Assembly: GCA_020062545.1 (NCBI GenBank)
Contig: JAGUWD010000003.1
Coordinates: 172,160 to 236,159 of the forward strand
Direction of reading: 5' to 3'
Origin: Thermodesulfovibrionales bacterium
GTDB lineage: Bacteria > Nitrospirota > Thermodesulfovibrionia > Thermodesulfovibrionales > Dissulfurispiraceae
Length of the DNA: 64,000 bases
Shown: piece after piece, positions 52,458 to 62,800 of the stretch
How positions within the stretch are numbered: position 1 is the stretch's first letter
Layout: the number at the start of each line of letters is the position of its first letter
The notes under the pieces: generated by a model
Seen by the model: only the letters and a program-made list of their open reading frames with translations
Databases searched by the model: none
What the model was told of the DNA's origin: nothing
Position numbers and translations under genes: made by a program

Positions 52458-53090
52458 TTACCTAACGGTTCCTATTATTGTCTCCCCTGCCTTTACCTTA
52501 TCGCCGAGCTTAACTTTGATATCGGCATCTTTTGGCAGATAGACATCCAGCCTCGAACTGAATTTAATTATTCCGTATCGCTGTCCCTTTTTTAAGATGT
52601 CACCGGGTTTGACCCTGCATACAGCTCTCCTTGCAACAAACCCTGCAACCTGACGGACAAGAATCTTGCCGTGTCTTGTGTTTAGTAGCATAGCGATGTT
52701 TTCATTCTGCAAAGATGCTTCATGTTTAAAGGCAGAGAGGAATTTGCCTTTTGTATGAACTACAGATTCCACGACACCGTCGCATGGCGCCCTGTTAACA
52801 TGGACATTCAGAGGAGACATGAAGATGCTTATTTCGATTGCATCACTTTTCAGATGCTGATCTTCCCGGACATTTTTTATCAATATGACTTTACCATCGG
52901 CAGGTGACACAAAGATATTATCTCCTTCAGGTGCAATCCTCTCAGGGTCCCTGAAGAAGTACATCATAAAGAGCGTAAGAATGAACGGTAGAAGGGCTAT
53001 CCATATCCCACCTGTCATGAATAACGAGACAATAGTTAATACAGAGAAAAATGTGATAAATGGATAGCCTTCCGGTGCAAGTTTAAACAT
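52458..53090 (-). CDS. psd: Phosphatidylserine decarboxylase proenzyme
   Basis: A 210-aa short-type (archaeal-like) decarboxylase that converts phosphatidylserine to phosphatidylethanolamine. Two N-terminal membrane segments come first, then VSPADGKV near residue 62, FMSPLNVHVNRAP near 90 and the self-cleavage region. The usual FGSR of this subtype reads FSSR (IIKFSSRLDVYLP near 172). The nucleophilic Ser that becomes the pyruvoyl group is still present, but the preceding Gly is Ser. It starts 3 bp after ilvC. Confidence 0.9.
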   Translation of the reverse strand: MFKLAPEGYPFITFFSVLTIVSLFMTGGIWIALLPFILTLFMMYFFRDPERIAPEGDNIFVSPADGKVILIKNVREDQHLKSDAIEISIFMSPLNVHVNRAPCDGVVESVVHTKGKFLSAFKHEASLQNENIAMLLNTRHGKILVRQVAGFVARRAVCRVKPGDILKKGQRYGIIKFSSRLDVYLPKDADIKVKLGDKVKAGETIIGTVR

Positions 53091-53092
53091 GC

Positions 53093-54136
<1,044 letters not shown>

Positions 54137-54213
54137 TTATTTAGCAATAACAAACTACTATTTTACACATTTTGGAAAATATTTTCTCACTGAATTTAAG
54201 TTAAAATTATTTA

Positions 54214-55092
54214 ATGGAAAATCTTTGGATACTATTTGCCATGATTTCTGCCTTTACTCTCGCCACGAGTGATGCGCTCACCAAAAAGGCATTGTCAGTT
54301 CATAATGAGTATCTTATTGCATGGCTCAGGCTTTTGTGTTCACTGCCTTTTCTCCTTGCGTCCTTGTTGTTTGTCCCTGTACCATTACTTGATAATGAAT
54401 TCTACACGGCCTTTCTTACAGCACTGCCCCTTGAGATAATCGCAATCATACTTTATATAAAGGCATTGAAGGTTTCGCCATTAAGTCTGACACTGCCGTT
54501 TCTTTCCCTGACGCCAGTATTTCTCATAATAGTTCCATACATTCTTCTTGGAGAAAAGGTTTCGGTCATAGGCGCTTTGGGTGTTCTGTTTATTGCAGTT
54601 GGAGGCTATACGCTCAATATCAAGGAATTTAAAAAAGGAGTTTTCGAGCCGTTTATTGCTATCAAAAGAGAGAAGGGTTCTATATTCATGATTATCGTTG
54701 CCCTTATTTACAGTTTCACATCCTCCCTCGGCAAAAGGGCAATTGAACATTCTTCACCAATATTTTTCGGCGCTACTTATATTACATTGCTTGTTATTGT
54801 TCTAACGCCGATAGCTCTATATAAGGGAAGGGATGAGTTGAGAGTAATATTCCGCAATGGGGCGATAAAATCGACAATTCTTCCTGGGATATTACAGTCA
54901 GTAATGATTATTTCACATATGATAGCCATGAGCCTGACAAAGGTTGCGTATATGATTTCTGTGAAGAGGCTGAGTCTGTTGATAGGTGTATTCTATGGCT
55001 ATCTTTTCTTTAAGGAGTCGGGGATAAAGGAAAGAATGCTTGGGACTATTTTGATGCTGGTAGGGTTTGTGCTGATCGTGCTTTTCCGCTAA
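54214..55092 (+). CDS. EamA-family (DMT) transporter
   Basis: A 292-aa membrane protein with ten predicted helices in two EamA repeats: ISAFTLATSDALTKKAL near the start of the first and VALIYSFTSSLGKRAIEHS near the start of the second. The substrate is unknown, as this family exports amino acids, nucleotides or other metabolites. It stands alone, divergent from ilvC. Confidence 0.85.
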   Translation: MENLWILFAMISAFTLATSDALTKKALSVHNEYLIAWLRLLCSLPFLLASLLFVPVPLLDNEFYTAFLTALPLEIIAIILYIKALKVSPLSLTLPFLSLTPVFLIIVPYILLGEKVSVIGALGVLFIAVGGYTLNIKEFKKGVFEPFIAIKREKGSIFMIIVALIYSFTSSLGKRAIEHSSPIFFGATYITLLVIVLTPIALYKGRDELRVIFRNGAIKSTILPGILQSVMIISHMIAMSLTKVAYMISVKRLSLLIGVFYGYLFFKESGIKERMLGTILMLVGFVLIVLFR

Positions 55093-55152
55093 TATCTGTG
55101 ACATGCATAACGGCTTTCGCTTCAGGTGCTATTTTTCATGTTATAATTCTAC

Positions 55153-56454
55153 ATGAACAGGAAATTCATTTTTCTCGCACTTATTTTTATCTCTACCGTT
55201 CTCTTTTTAAGTCCATTGCTGTATTCTGCCCAAAACAAAAAATCAGAAGTGCTCGTCATTACTGTCAATGGCGTTATCAATCCAGTTGCTTCAGAGTATA
55301 TAGGTAAATCCATTAAAAAGGCTTCGGAGATGAATGCTGAGGCGCTGATTATCGAACTGGATACTCCCGGCGGACTCGATACATCCATGAGAAGTATCGT
55401 GAAGGATATTATCGGAAGCAGTGTTCCTGTTGTGGTTTATGTCTCTCCAAGCGGTGCAAGGGCTGCGTCAGCAGGTGTCTTCATAACGATGGCTGCCCAT
55501 GTTGCTGCAATGTCGCCCGGCACCAATATAGGTGCTGCGCATCCAGTTGCAATGGGAGGGAAGATGGATAAGGTGATAGCAGAAAAGGCCACAAATGATG
55601 CGGCAGCTTATATTAAGTCCATTGCAGAGAGCAGGGGCAGGAATGTCAAATGGGCAGAGGATGCTGTGAGAAAGAGCGTTTCTGTTACAGAGACAGAGGC
55701 ATTGAAAAACAATATTATCGATTTAATTGCAAAGGATATAAACACGCTCCTTTCCGAAATAGACGGAAAAAAGACAACTACAGCTTATGGAGATAAAACA
55801 TTAAAAACCGCAGGTGCAAAAATTATCAGGCACGAGATGAGCTTCAGGCACAAGATTCTCAATTTAATAAGCGATCCCAATGTGGCCTATATACTCATGA
55901 TGCTCGGTTTTTACGGCCTGTTTTTTGAGCTGACGAATCCGGGTGCGATATTCCCTGGTGTTATCGGAGGCATATGCCTTGTCCTTGCCTTTTACTCATT
56001 CCAGACCCTTCCTGTGAATTATGCAGGACTTTTGCTTATTATCATCGGCCTCATACTATTCATACTCGAAGTAAAGGTCACATCATACGGAATGCTGACC
56101 ATCGGAGGGATAGTATCCATGGTCCTCGGCTCATTGATGCTCTTCGAATCGCCATTGCCGTTTCTAAAGCTCTCCCTTTCCGTAATCATTCCTGCTGCCA
56201 TTGTCACTGCCCTGTTTTTTGTACTTACCTTCAGACTTGCTTATAAGGCATACAAGAGAAAGCCTGTGACAGGGGCAGAAGGAATGATAGGCCTTGAGGG
56301 AGTTGCAAAAACGGATATTACACCCGGCGGTGGAATGGTTGTAGTACACGGCGAATTCTGGTCTGCATATTCGGATGATGTTATACATAAAGAAGAAAGG
56401 GTAGTTGTTGAGGATGTCAAGGGACTCAGGGTGAAGGTTAAGAAAAGTAACTAA
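55153..56454 (+). CDS. NfeD-family membrane serine protease
   Basis: A 433-aa NfeD long form: signal peptide, ClpP-like protease domain, four membrane helices (about 240-375) and a C-terminal OB-fold NfeD domain (EGVAKTDITPGGGMVVVHGE near 383). The protease dyad is visible as Ser in SGARAASAG (near residue 100) and Lys in EKATNDAAAYIKS (near 140). Such proteins cleave stomatin partners. No stomatin gene is adjacent here. Octamer tracts follow it. Confidence 0.88.
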   Translation: MNRKFIFLALIFISTVLFLSPLLYSAQNKKSEVLVITVNGVINPVASEYIGKSIKKASEMNAEALIIELDTPGGLDTSMRSIVKDIIGSSVPVVVYVSPSGARAASAGVFITMAAHVAAMSPGTNIGAAHPVAMGGKMDKVIAEKATNDAAAYIKSIAESRGRNVKWAEDAVRKSVSVTETEALKNNIIDLIAKDINTLLSEIDGKKTTTAYGDKTLKTAGAKIIRHEMSFRHKILNLISDPNVAYILMMLGFYGLFFELTNPGAIFPGVIGGICLVLAFYSFQTLPVNYAGLLLIIIGLILFILEVKVTSYGMLTIGGIVSMVLGSLMLFESPLPFLKLSLSVIIPAAIVTALFFVLTFRLAYKAYKRKPVTGAEGMIGLEGVAKTDITPGGGMVVVHGEFWSAYSDDVIHKEERVVVEDVKGLRVKVKKSN

Positions 56455-56483
56455 GTAATAAAGTAATTAAGTAATTGAGTAAT
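56452..56483 (+). repeat. TAAGTAAT octamer tract
   Basis: Four 8-nt units (TAAGTAAT, AAAGTAAT, TAAGTAAT, TGAGTAAT). The tract overlaps the nfeD stop codon and extends into the intergenic gap. Confidence 0.75.
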
Positions 56484-56521
56484 TGGACGGTTTGTATTTA
56501 TAATACATTTGTAATTCGTAT

Positions 56522-56561
56522 CAATGACTCAGTGACTCAATAACTAAATATCTCAATAACT
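56522..56561 (+). repeat. CAATAACT octamer tract
   Basis: Five 8-nt units (CAATGACT, CAGTGACT, CAATAACT, AAATATCT, CAATAACT) end 5 bp before the epimerase start and replace any clear Shine-Dalgarno sequence. Confidence 0.75.
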
Positions 56562-56566
56562 AACTT

Positions 56567-57541
56567 ATGAAAGCCCTCATTACAGGTGCAACAGGTTTTA
56601 TAGGGAGCCATCTTGCAGGCGCCCTTATCCGTGAAGATTTTGACGTTATCTGTCTCGTAAGAAACCCTGCAAACCCGAGATTTCTCGAAGGTATTAATGT
56701 AGGAATAATAAAGGGAGACTGCACGGACAGGGGATCACTTGCTGATGCTGTTAAGGGTGTCGATTATGTTTTTCATCTTGCGGGACTGACAAAGGCATGC
56801 TCGGAAGCGGATTTTTTTAATGCAAATGTTAAAGGCACAGAGAATATCGTGCAGGCAGTGCTCGAAAATAATTCCCATATTAAGAGATTTGTCTATCTCA
56901 GCAGCCTTGCGGCGGCAGGTCCAAGCCATGACGGTATCCCTCTAAAAGAAGACTGCAAACTTGAGCCTGTGTCTCTTTATGGCAAGACAAAGCTTCAAGG
57001 AGAAAATATAGTCTTGGCGAATAAAAAGAATATTCCTGTAACTGTCATAAGGCCTCCTGCAGTTTATGGGCCGAGGGACAGGGATCTGCTGATTTTCTTC
57101 AAAATGGTGAAATCAGGCATAATTCCGTATTGGGGAAAATGTTATTATTCTTTTCTTTACGTCGAAGATTTGATAAATGGTATAATACTCTCTGCTCTGA
57201 ACAGGGATGCAGAGGGAGAGATTTTTTTCATGTCGGATGGTAATATTTATTCCACCGATGATATTATTGAGGCAATATCCGATGCCCTGCAGAAGAGGCC
57301 TATGAGGTTGAATATCCCTAAATTTGTTATGCCGCTGCTCGGATTCATTTCTGAGAAGGCAAAAGATGCCGGAAAGGGAGTAAGTATAATAAATACGGAT
57401 AAGATAAAAGAGATGAGGCATTCCCACTGGATTTGTGACACGACCAGGGCAGCAGAGAGGCTGAAGTTTGAGCCGAAGGTAAAAATAAAGGAAGGAGTAA
57501 AATGGACAGCAGACTGGTACAGGATACATCAATGGCTATGA
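56567..57541 (+). CDS. NAD-dependent epimerase-like reductase (CerR-like candidate)
   Basis: A 324-aa extended short-chain dehydrogenase. It has the nucleotide motif [15 protein letters not shown] (residues 6-20), [12 protein letters not shown] near 67 and the active-site [12 protein letters not shown] (YxxxK) near 138. Extended SDRs include sugar epimerases and steroid-type reductases. Because it overlaps a serine palmitoyltransferase-like gene and is followed by a GNAT gene, the best inference is the 3-ketosphinganine reductase of bacterial ceramide synthesis (CerR type). Sequence alone does not prove it. Confidence 0.75.
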   Translation: MKALITGATGFIGSHLAGALIREDFDVICLVRNPANPRFLEGINVGIIKGDCTDRGSLADAVKGVDYVFHLAGLTKACSEADFFNANVKGTENIVQAVLENNSHIKRFVYLSSLAAAGPSHDGIPLKEDCKLEPVSLYGKTKLQGENIVLANKKNIPVTVIRPPAVYGPRDRDLLIFFKMVKSGIIPYWGKCYYSFLYVEDLINGIILSALNRDAEGEIFFMSDGNIYSTDDIIEAISDALQKRPMRLNIPKFVMPLLGFISEKAKDAGKGVSIINTDKIKEMRHSHWICDTTRAAERLKFEPKVKIKEGVKWTADWYRIHQWL

Positions 57542-58749
57542 ATCAGAAGACAGAAAACAGAAGACAGATGACAGATATTTTTGAAAAATGTTTTAAATTT
57601 AATGCCGCAAAGGAATTGCAGAAGGCAGGGGTTTATCCCTTCTTCAGGGTGATAGAGAGCGCACAGGATCCCGAGGTAGTAATAAACGGCAGAAAAATGA
57701 TAATGGTTGGTTCGAATAATTACCTCGGCCTCACCAATCATCCAAAGGTTAAAGAGGCAGCGATAAAGGCCGTAAAAAAATACGGCACGGGCTGCGCAGG
57801 CTCAAGATTCCTCAATGGCACTCTCGACATCCATGTAAAACTGGAGGAGAAACTTGCCCGTTTTATGAGGAAAGAGGCTGCCCTTGTCTTTTCTACAGGG
57901 TTCCAGGTTAATCTTGGCGTAATATCTGCCCTTGTCGGAAAAGATGATGCAGTCATTATCGACAAGATGGACCATGCAAGCATTGTTGACGGCTGCAGGC
58001 TCTCATACGGAGAGGTCAAGCGGTTCAAGCACAATGACATGCCCGACCTCGAAAGAATCCTCGATGAAAATAACGGCAGAGGAAAACTTGTTGTGGTGGA
58101 TGGAGTGTTCAGCATGGAAGGAGATGTTATCAATCTTCCCGAAGTATTGAAGATAACAAAGAAATACGGTGCAAGGCTTCTTGTCGATGATGCGCACGGA
58201 ATCGGCGTCTTAGGCAAGACAGGCAGGGGCACTGCAGAGCACTTTGGTCTGGAGAATGAAGTTGATTTGATAATGGGCACTTACAGCAAATCGCTTGCAT
58301 CCATAGGAGGCTTTATAGCAGGCAATGCAGATGTCATTCATTACATAAAGCACTTTGCAAGGGCATTGATATTCAGTGCAAGTCCGCCTCCTGCATCTAT
58401 AGCAGCGGTCAGTGCGGCAGTGGACATAATCGAGAACGAGCCTGAAAGGATAGAAAGGTTGTGGAAAAATACACAGAAGATGCTTAAAGGCTTTAAAGAG
58501 CTTGGGTTTGATTTAGGCCCGAGCGAGACTCCAATTATCCCTATTATCGTTGGAGAGGATGAGACTGCATTCAAATCTGTTATGATGCTCCAGGAAGAGG
58601 GAGTATTTGCAAATGTCGCTGTCTCGCCTGCAGTCCCTCCGGGGAAGGCACTTATAAGGACGAGCTACATGGCAACTCATACAGATGAGCATCTCGACAA
58701 GGTGCTCGTGGCATTCAAGAAGGTTGGCAAGGCGATGGGGCTGATATAA
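57538..58749 (+). CDS. spt: Serine palmitoyltransferase-like alpha-oxoamine synthase
   Basis: A 403-aa PLP enzyme starting at ATG 57538, which overlaps the epimerase stop. It has [16 protein letters not shown] near residue 32, [13 protein letters not shown] near 58, [14 protein letters not shown] near 148, [11 protein letters not shown] near 214, the PLP lysine in [13 protein letters not shown] near 246 and [20 protein letters not shown] near 362. The last is typical of bacterial serine palmitoyltransferases rather than BioF or Kbl. It would condense serine with a fatty acyl thioester to 3-ketosphinganine in the cytoplasm. A heptamer tract encodes its first residues. Confidence 0.83.
   Translation: MNQKTENRRQMTDIFEKCFKFNAAKELQKAGVYPFFRVIESAQDPEVVINGRKMIMVGSNNYLGLTNHPKVKEAAIKAVKKYGTGCAGSRFLNGTLDIHVKLEEKLARFMRKEAALVFSTGFQVNLGVISALVGKDDAVIIDKMDHASIVDGCRLSYGEVKRFKHNDMPDLERILDENNGRGKLVVVDGVFSMEGDVINLPEVLKITKKYGARLLVDDAHGIGVLGKTGRGTAEHFGLENEVDLIMGTYSKSLASIGGFIAGNADVIHYIKHFARALIFSASPPPASIAAVSAAVDIIENEPERIERLWKNTQKMLKGFKELGFDLGPSETPIIPIIVGEDETAFKSVMMLQEEGVFANVAVSPAVPPGKALIRTSYMATHTDEHLDKVLVAFKKVGKAMGLI
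57545..57572 (+). repeat. AGAAGAC heptamer tract at spt start
   Basis: Four units (AGAAGAC, AGAAAAC, AGAAGAC, AGATGAC) encode residues 3-12 of the SPT-like protein. Confidence 0.75.
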
Positions 58750-58755
58750 ATAGAA

Positions 58756-59880
58756 GTGGAGATAATAGAAGTTAGAACAAAATCAGAGTTCAATTCTTTT
58801 ATAAAATTTCCTCTTGAGCTTTATAAAAACGATAGTCTTTATGTCCCTCAGTTAACGGCGGACATGAAGACACACTTTTCTCAGGAAAACCCATTCTTAA
58901 AACATGCAGACGTGAAATTCTTTCTGGCATTAAAGGATGGCAATGTTGTCGGCCGCATAGTATCCATTATCAATCCTGATCATATTGAGGTTCAGAAAGA
59001 GAAGGCAGGCTTTTTCGGTTTTTTTGATTGCAATAATGACAAAGAGATTTCTGTCGCCCTGTTAAGCAGAGTTCAGAATGAACTGGAAAGTCATGGCATG
59101 GAGATTATGCGTGGGCCTATGAATTTTTCCACGAATGAGGAATGCGGTTTTTTGATCGATGGATTTGACAGTTCTCCCATGCTCATGATGCCTTATAATC
59201 CTCCTTATTACAATGATCTGGTGGCTGCCTTTGGTATGTCAAAAGCAAAAGACCTCCATGCATATATTTATGATATGCAGGAGGAATTGCCGGAGAAGGT
59301 TTTGCGGGTAGCTGCACTGGCTGAAAAAAAGGGAATAACGGTCAGGCCTATCGATAAAAAGGATTTCATGACTGATATGAAGATATTCCAGGACGTCTAT
59401 AATTCCGCATGGGGAAATAACTGGGGCTTCATTCCCATTACCGATGAAGAGCTTTATTACAGTGCTAAAAGACTGAAACCCTTTGCAGTTTCTGAACTCA
59501 CACTCATTGCTGAGAAGGATGGGCAGCCTATAGGATTTCTCGGGCTAATCCCTGATTATAATTTTGTTTTGAAAAAGATGAAGGGCAGGCTTAATCCGTT
59601 GACGATAATAAAGGCGCTTTACTATTCCAAAAAGATCACTGACCTGAGACTTTTGCTTTATGGCATTAAACCCGAATACCGCAACAGGGGTGTTGATGCA
59701 CTTCTTTTTAAGGAAGGCCATAAAAATATTATTAAAGGCGGTTATAAGAGGATAGAGTTTTCGTGGATTCTTGAAGACAACATTCAGGTAATAAGAATTT
59801 GCGAGATGTTCGGGGCGAGGCTGTATAAGAGATACAGGATTTATGAGAAGGCAATAGAAGGCAATAGCGTTATAGTGTAA
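58756..59880 (+). CDS. GNAT-fold N-acyltransferase (bacterial ceramide synthase candidate)
   Basis: A 374-aa protein with a C-terminal GNAT domain: LIAEKDGQPIGFLGL near residue 253 and the acyl-CoA motif GIKPEYRNRGVDALLF near 299. The N-terminal half (FPLELYKNDSLYVPQLTADM near 19) is typical of this large-GNAT family. Bacterial ceramide synthase is a GNAT protein encoded with spt and cerR, and this gene has the right size, fold and neighbours. The start is GTG at 58756, 6 bp after spt. The last codons overlap the convergent glucan synthase gene by 11 bp. Confidence 0.72.
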   Translation: MEIIEVRTKSEFNSFIKFPLELYKNDSLYVPQLTADMKTHFSQENPFLKHADVKFFLALKDGNVVGRIVSIINPDHIEVQKEKAGFFGFFDCNNDKEISVALLSRVQNELESHGMEIMRGPMNFSTNEECGFLIDGFDSSPMLMMPYNPPYYNDLVAAFGMSKAKDLHAYIYDMQEELPEKVLRVAALAEKKGITVRPIDKKDFMTDMKIFQDVYNSAWGNNWGFIPITDEELYYSAKRLKPFAVSELTLIAEKDGQPIGFLGLIPDYNFVLKKMKGRLNPLTIIKALYYSKKITDLRLLLYGIKPEYRNRGVDALLFKEGHKNIIKGGYKRIEFSWILEDNIQVIRICEMFGARLYKRYRIYEKAIEGNSVIV

Positions 59881-62800
59881 CGCGTTGAGCTGCAATAGGT
59901 ATTCTCACCTCTACTACCGAATGTTCCTGCCGGTCATCAATAAGGGGGATAGCCTTGTCGTGTTGCTCAACGCCATCGACGGTCACACTCGTCTCGCCGC
60001 TGTTGGCGGGTGTTTGCCGGACAGTGATATGATAGATAGTTTCCCTGTATCGGTAATGCACCTTGAACATCTCCCAATCTGCAGGGAGACACGGCTCGAA
60101 ACGCAGTTTGTCTACTTCAAGCCTCAGCCCAAGGAGTGATTCCATGATAAGCCGGTACATCCAGCCTGCCGATCCCGTGTACCATGTCCATCCACCGCGG
60201 CCGATATGCGGCGAGACCGCATATACGTCGGCTGCGACAACGTACGGTTCTACTTTATAGGTTTCAATTTCTTCTGGAGTTCTCCCATGTCCCACCGGGT
60301 TGATTATTGTTAACAATTCCCACGCACGGCGGCTGTCGCCCAATGCAGCGAATGCCATTGCTGCCCAGATCGCGGCATGAGTGTATTGTCCGCCATTTTC
60401 CCTTACGCCTGGAACGTACCCTTTTATATAGCCGGGATTCAAATTCGACTTGTCGAAGGGCGGGTCCATGAGCTGGATCAGTCTATGGTCCCGTCGAACG
60501 AGGCGCTTATCCACAGCTTCCATTGCCATGGCTGAGCGGTTGGCATCCCCGGCGCCGGAGAGGACAGACCAGCTTTGCGCAATGGAATCAATCTGGCATT
60601 CGGGATTACCCACCGAACCGAGCGGCGAGCCGTCATCGAAAAAAGCGCGGAGGTACCACTCACCGTCCCAGCCATTCTTTTCGATATTCCGGCGCAATTG
60701 AACTGCCTCTTTCCGGCAGCGTTCGGCAAATGGCAGGTCTTTGTGCAGGCGTGCAATTTCAGTGAACCGCATGAGTACTTCATAAAGAAAGAATCCCAGC
60801 CAAACGCTTTCGCCTTTGCCGTGTTCGCCTACCATGTTCATGCCGTCATTCCAATCACCCGAGCCGATGAGCGGCAGCCCGTGCTCGCCAAGGCTGATAC
60901 CCCTCAGGATGGCAAGCACGCAGTGATCGTACAAACCGGATGTTTGCTCAGACCGGACGGGAAGATCATAATACGAGTCCTCATCAGTGTTTACCGTGCG
61001 GCCATCGAGGAAGTGGATGGGTTCATCCAATACCCCAGTGTCCCCGGTGGTCAGAACGTAGCGGGAGACAGCCAACGGCAGCCATAGGAAATCGTCAGAA
61101 CAATGTGTACGCACGCCCCGGCCTGACGGAGGATGCCACCAATGCTGGACATCACCCTCTTTGAACTGATGCGCTGCGCACATGAGGAGATGCTCACGCG
61201 CGAGACCCGGATCTGCATGTATGAGCGCCATCACGTCCTGCAACTGGTCGCGGAAACCGAAGGCGCCGCCCGACTGGTAGTATCCGCTACGTGCCCAAAT
61301 ACGGCACGCAAGAGTTTGGTAAAGGAGCCAGCCGTTGGCCATGATATTGACGGATTGGTCGGGTGTTTCCACTTGCACTGCGCCAAGCGTGTGATTCCAG
61401 TACTGCCACACTGCTTCGAGCGCGGCGCGCGCGGCAGCAGATCCCCTGAAACGAAGCAGCAGTTTGCCGGCGTCATCAACATCTCGCCCTGCGCCGAGCC
61501 TGAAGATGATTTCGCGCTCTTGCCCGTCGGCCAGCTCGAATGGGACCTGGATAGCGGCGCAGGGATCCAAAGCGGTCCCCACCTTGCCGGAGAGGCGCGA
61601 GCGGGTCATTGCCACGGGATTTTGAAGCGTGCCATTGCGCCCGAGGAATTCAGTCCTGTCGCCGCTTAATGTCCGGGGCGCATCGTCCACATCGAAGAAG
61701 GCAATCCGGTCGGCGAACTCCGTGTTGTAGGAGTTTCGCGCAAAGAGCGCGCCGCTGTTGGGATCAACTTCGGTAATCACATGCATTGCAGTTTTGGGCC
61801 TCATATCTCCAAGCACCCATTCCACGTATCCGGTGGCGGAGAGTCGGCGCGATCTACCGGACTCGTTTCGCACTTTGAGCACCGTGAACTTGATCGGTGC
61901 ATCTATGGCCACATAAACCCATACCTCTGAGCGGATGCCGCGTTCCGTGTGCTCGAAGACGCTGTAGCCGAATCCGTGCCGGGTAACGTAAGGCGTCGCC
62001 CCGCGGCCGGGCCGTGGTGTGGGGGACCAGAAGTGACCGCGCTCTTCATCTCGGATGTAAAACGCCTCTCCGCCCGAATCGCAAACAGGATCGTTCTCCC
62101 ATGGAGTGAGGCGGAACTCATGGGCATTCTCGCTCCACGTATAGGCAAGCCCGCTCTCTGAAATGACGGTCCCAAAGTCTGGATTCGCCAGTACATTTAC
62201 CCATGGCGCCGGAGTCACCTGCCCCTGCGCGGTCGTAATGACATACTCGCGTCCATCCGGGGTGAATCCGCCTAACCCGTTGAAGAACGTCAGATCGTGG
62301 CGAGGCAACGCGGCAACTGCCGGGGGTTCGGAGTGGTGGGTTCGGGTAGGTGTAAGAAGCGGCACTGTTGCTTCCACCGGACTGTGACGGTTGATCTGCT
62401 CCGCCAGCGTTCCCCGGCTGTCGGTGATGATGGCGCGAGCGACGGTTTGGAGCAGGATGCGGTCTTCGTTCGATATCTGGTCAGCAGGTCTTACGAAAAT
62501 GCCTCCCGGTTGATCTGTCACGTTGGCTTCGACGCCTGCGGCAATGAGCCCCATGATCCGGTCTTGCAGAAGTTGCCGGTAACCGGCGTGATCTTCGTTC
62601 CAGATCACCAGGTCCACCGCCAGTCCTTTTAAGCGCCAGTATGCGTGGGCCTGCACGAGTTGGCGCACCAGGTCTATATTGGCCGGATCTTCAATCTGCA
62701 GCAGCACGATCGGTAAATCGCCTGAAATGGAGTAGCCCCATAGACCGGATTGCCCCCTGCGGTTGTTGATGATGACGCCCGGTTCGGCGCGCAGCGAAGA

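Noticed and set aside
57538..58749. Call of the second oxoamine synthase as BioF or Kbl
   Set aside because: The N-terminal GVYPFFR...ESAQD and C-terminal [16 protein letters not shown] regions and the neighbouring SDR and GNAT genes fit serine palmitoyltransferase better, and a separate bioF exists.
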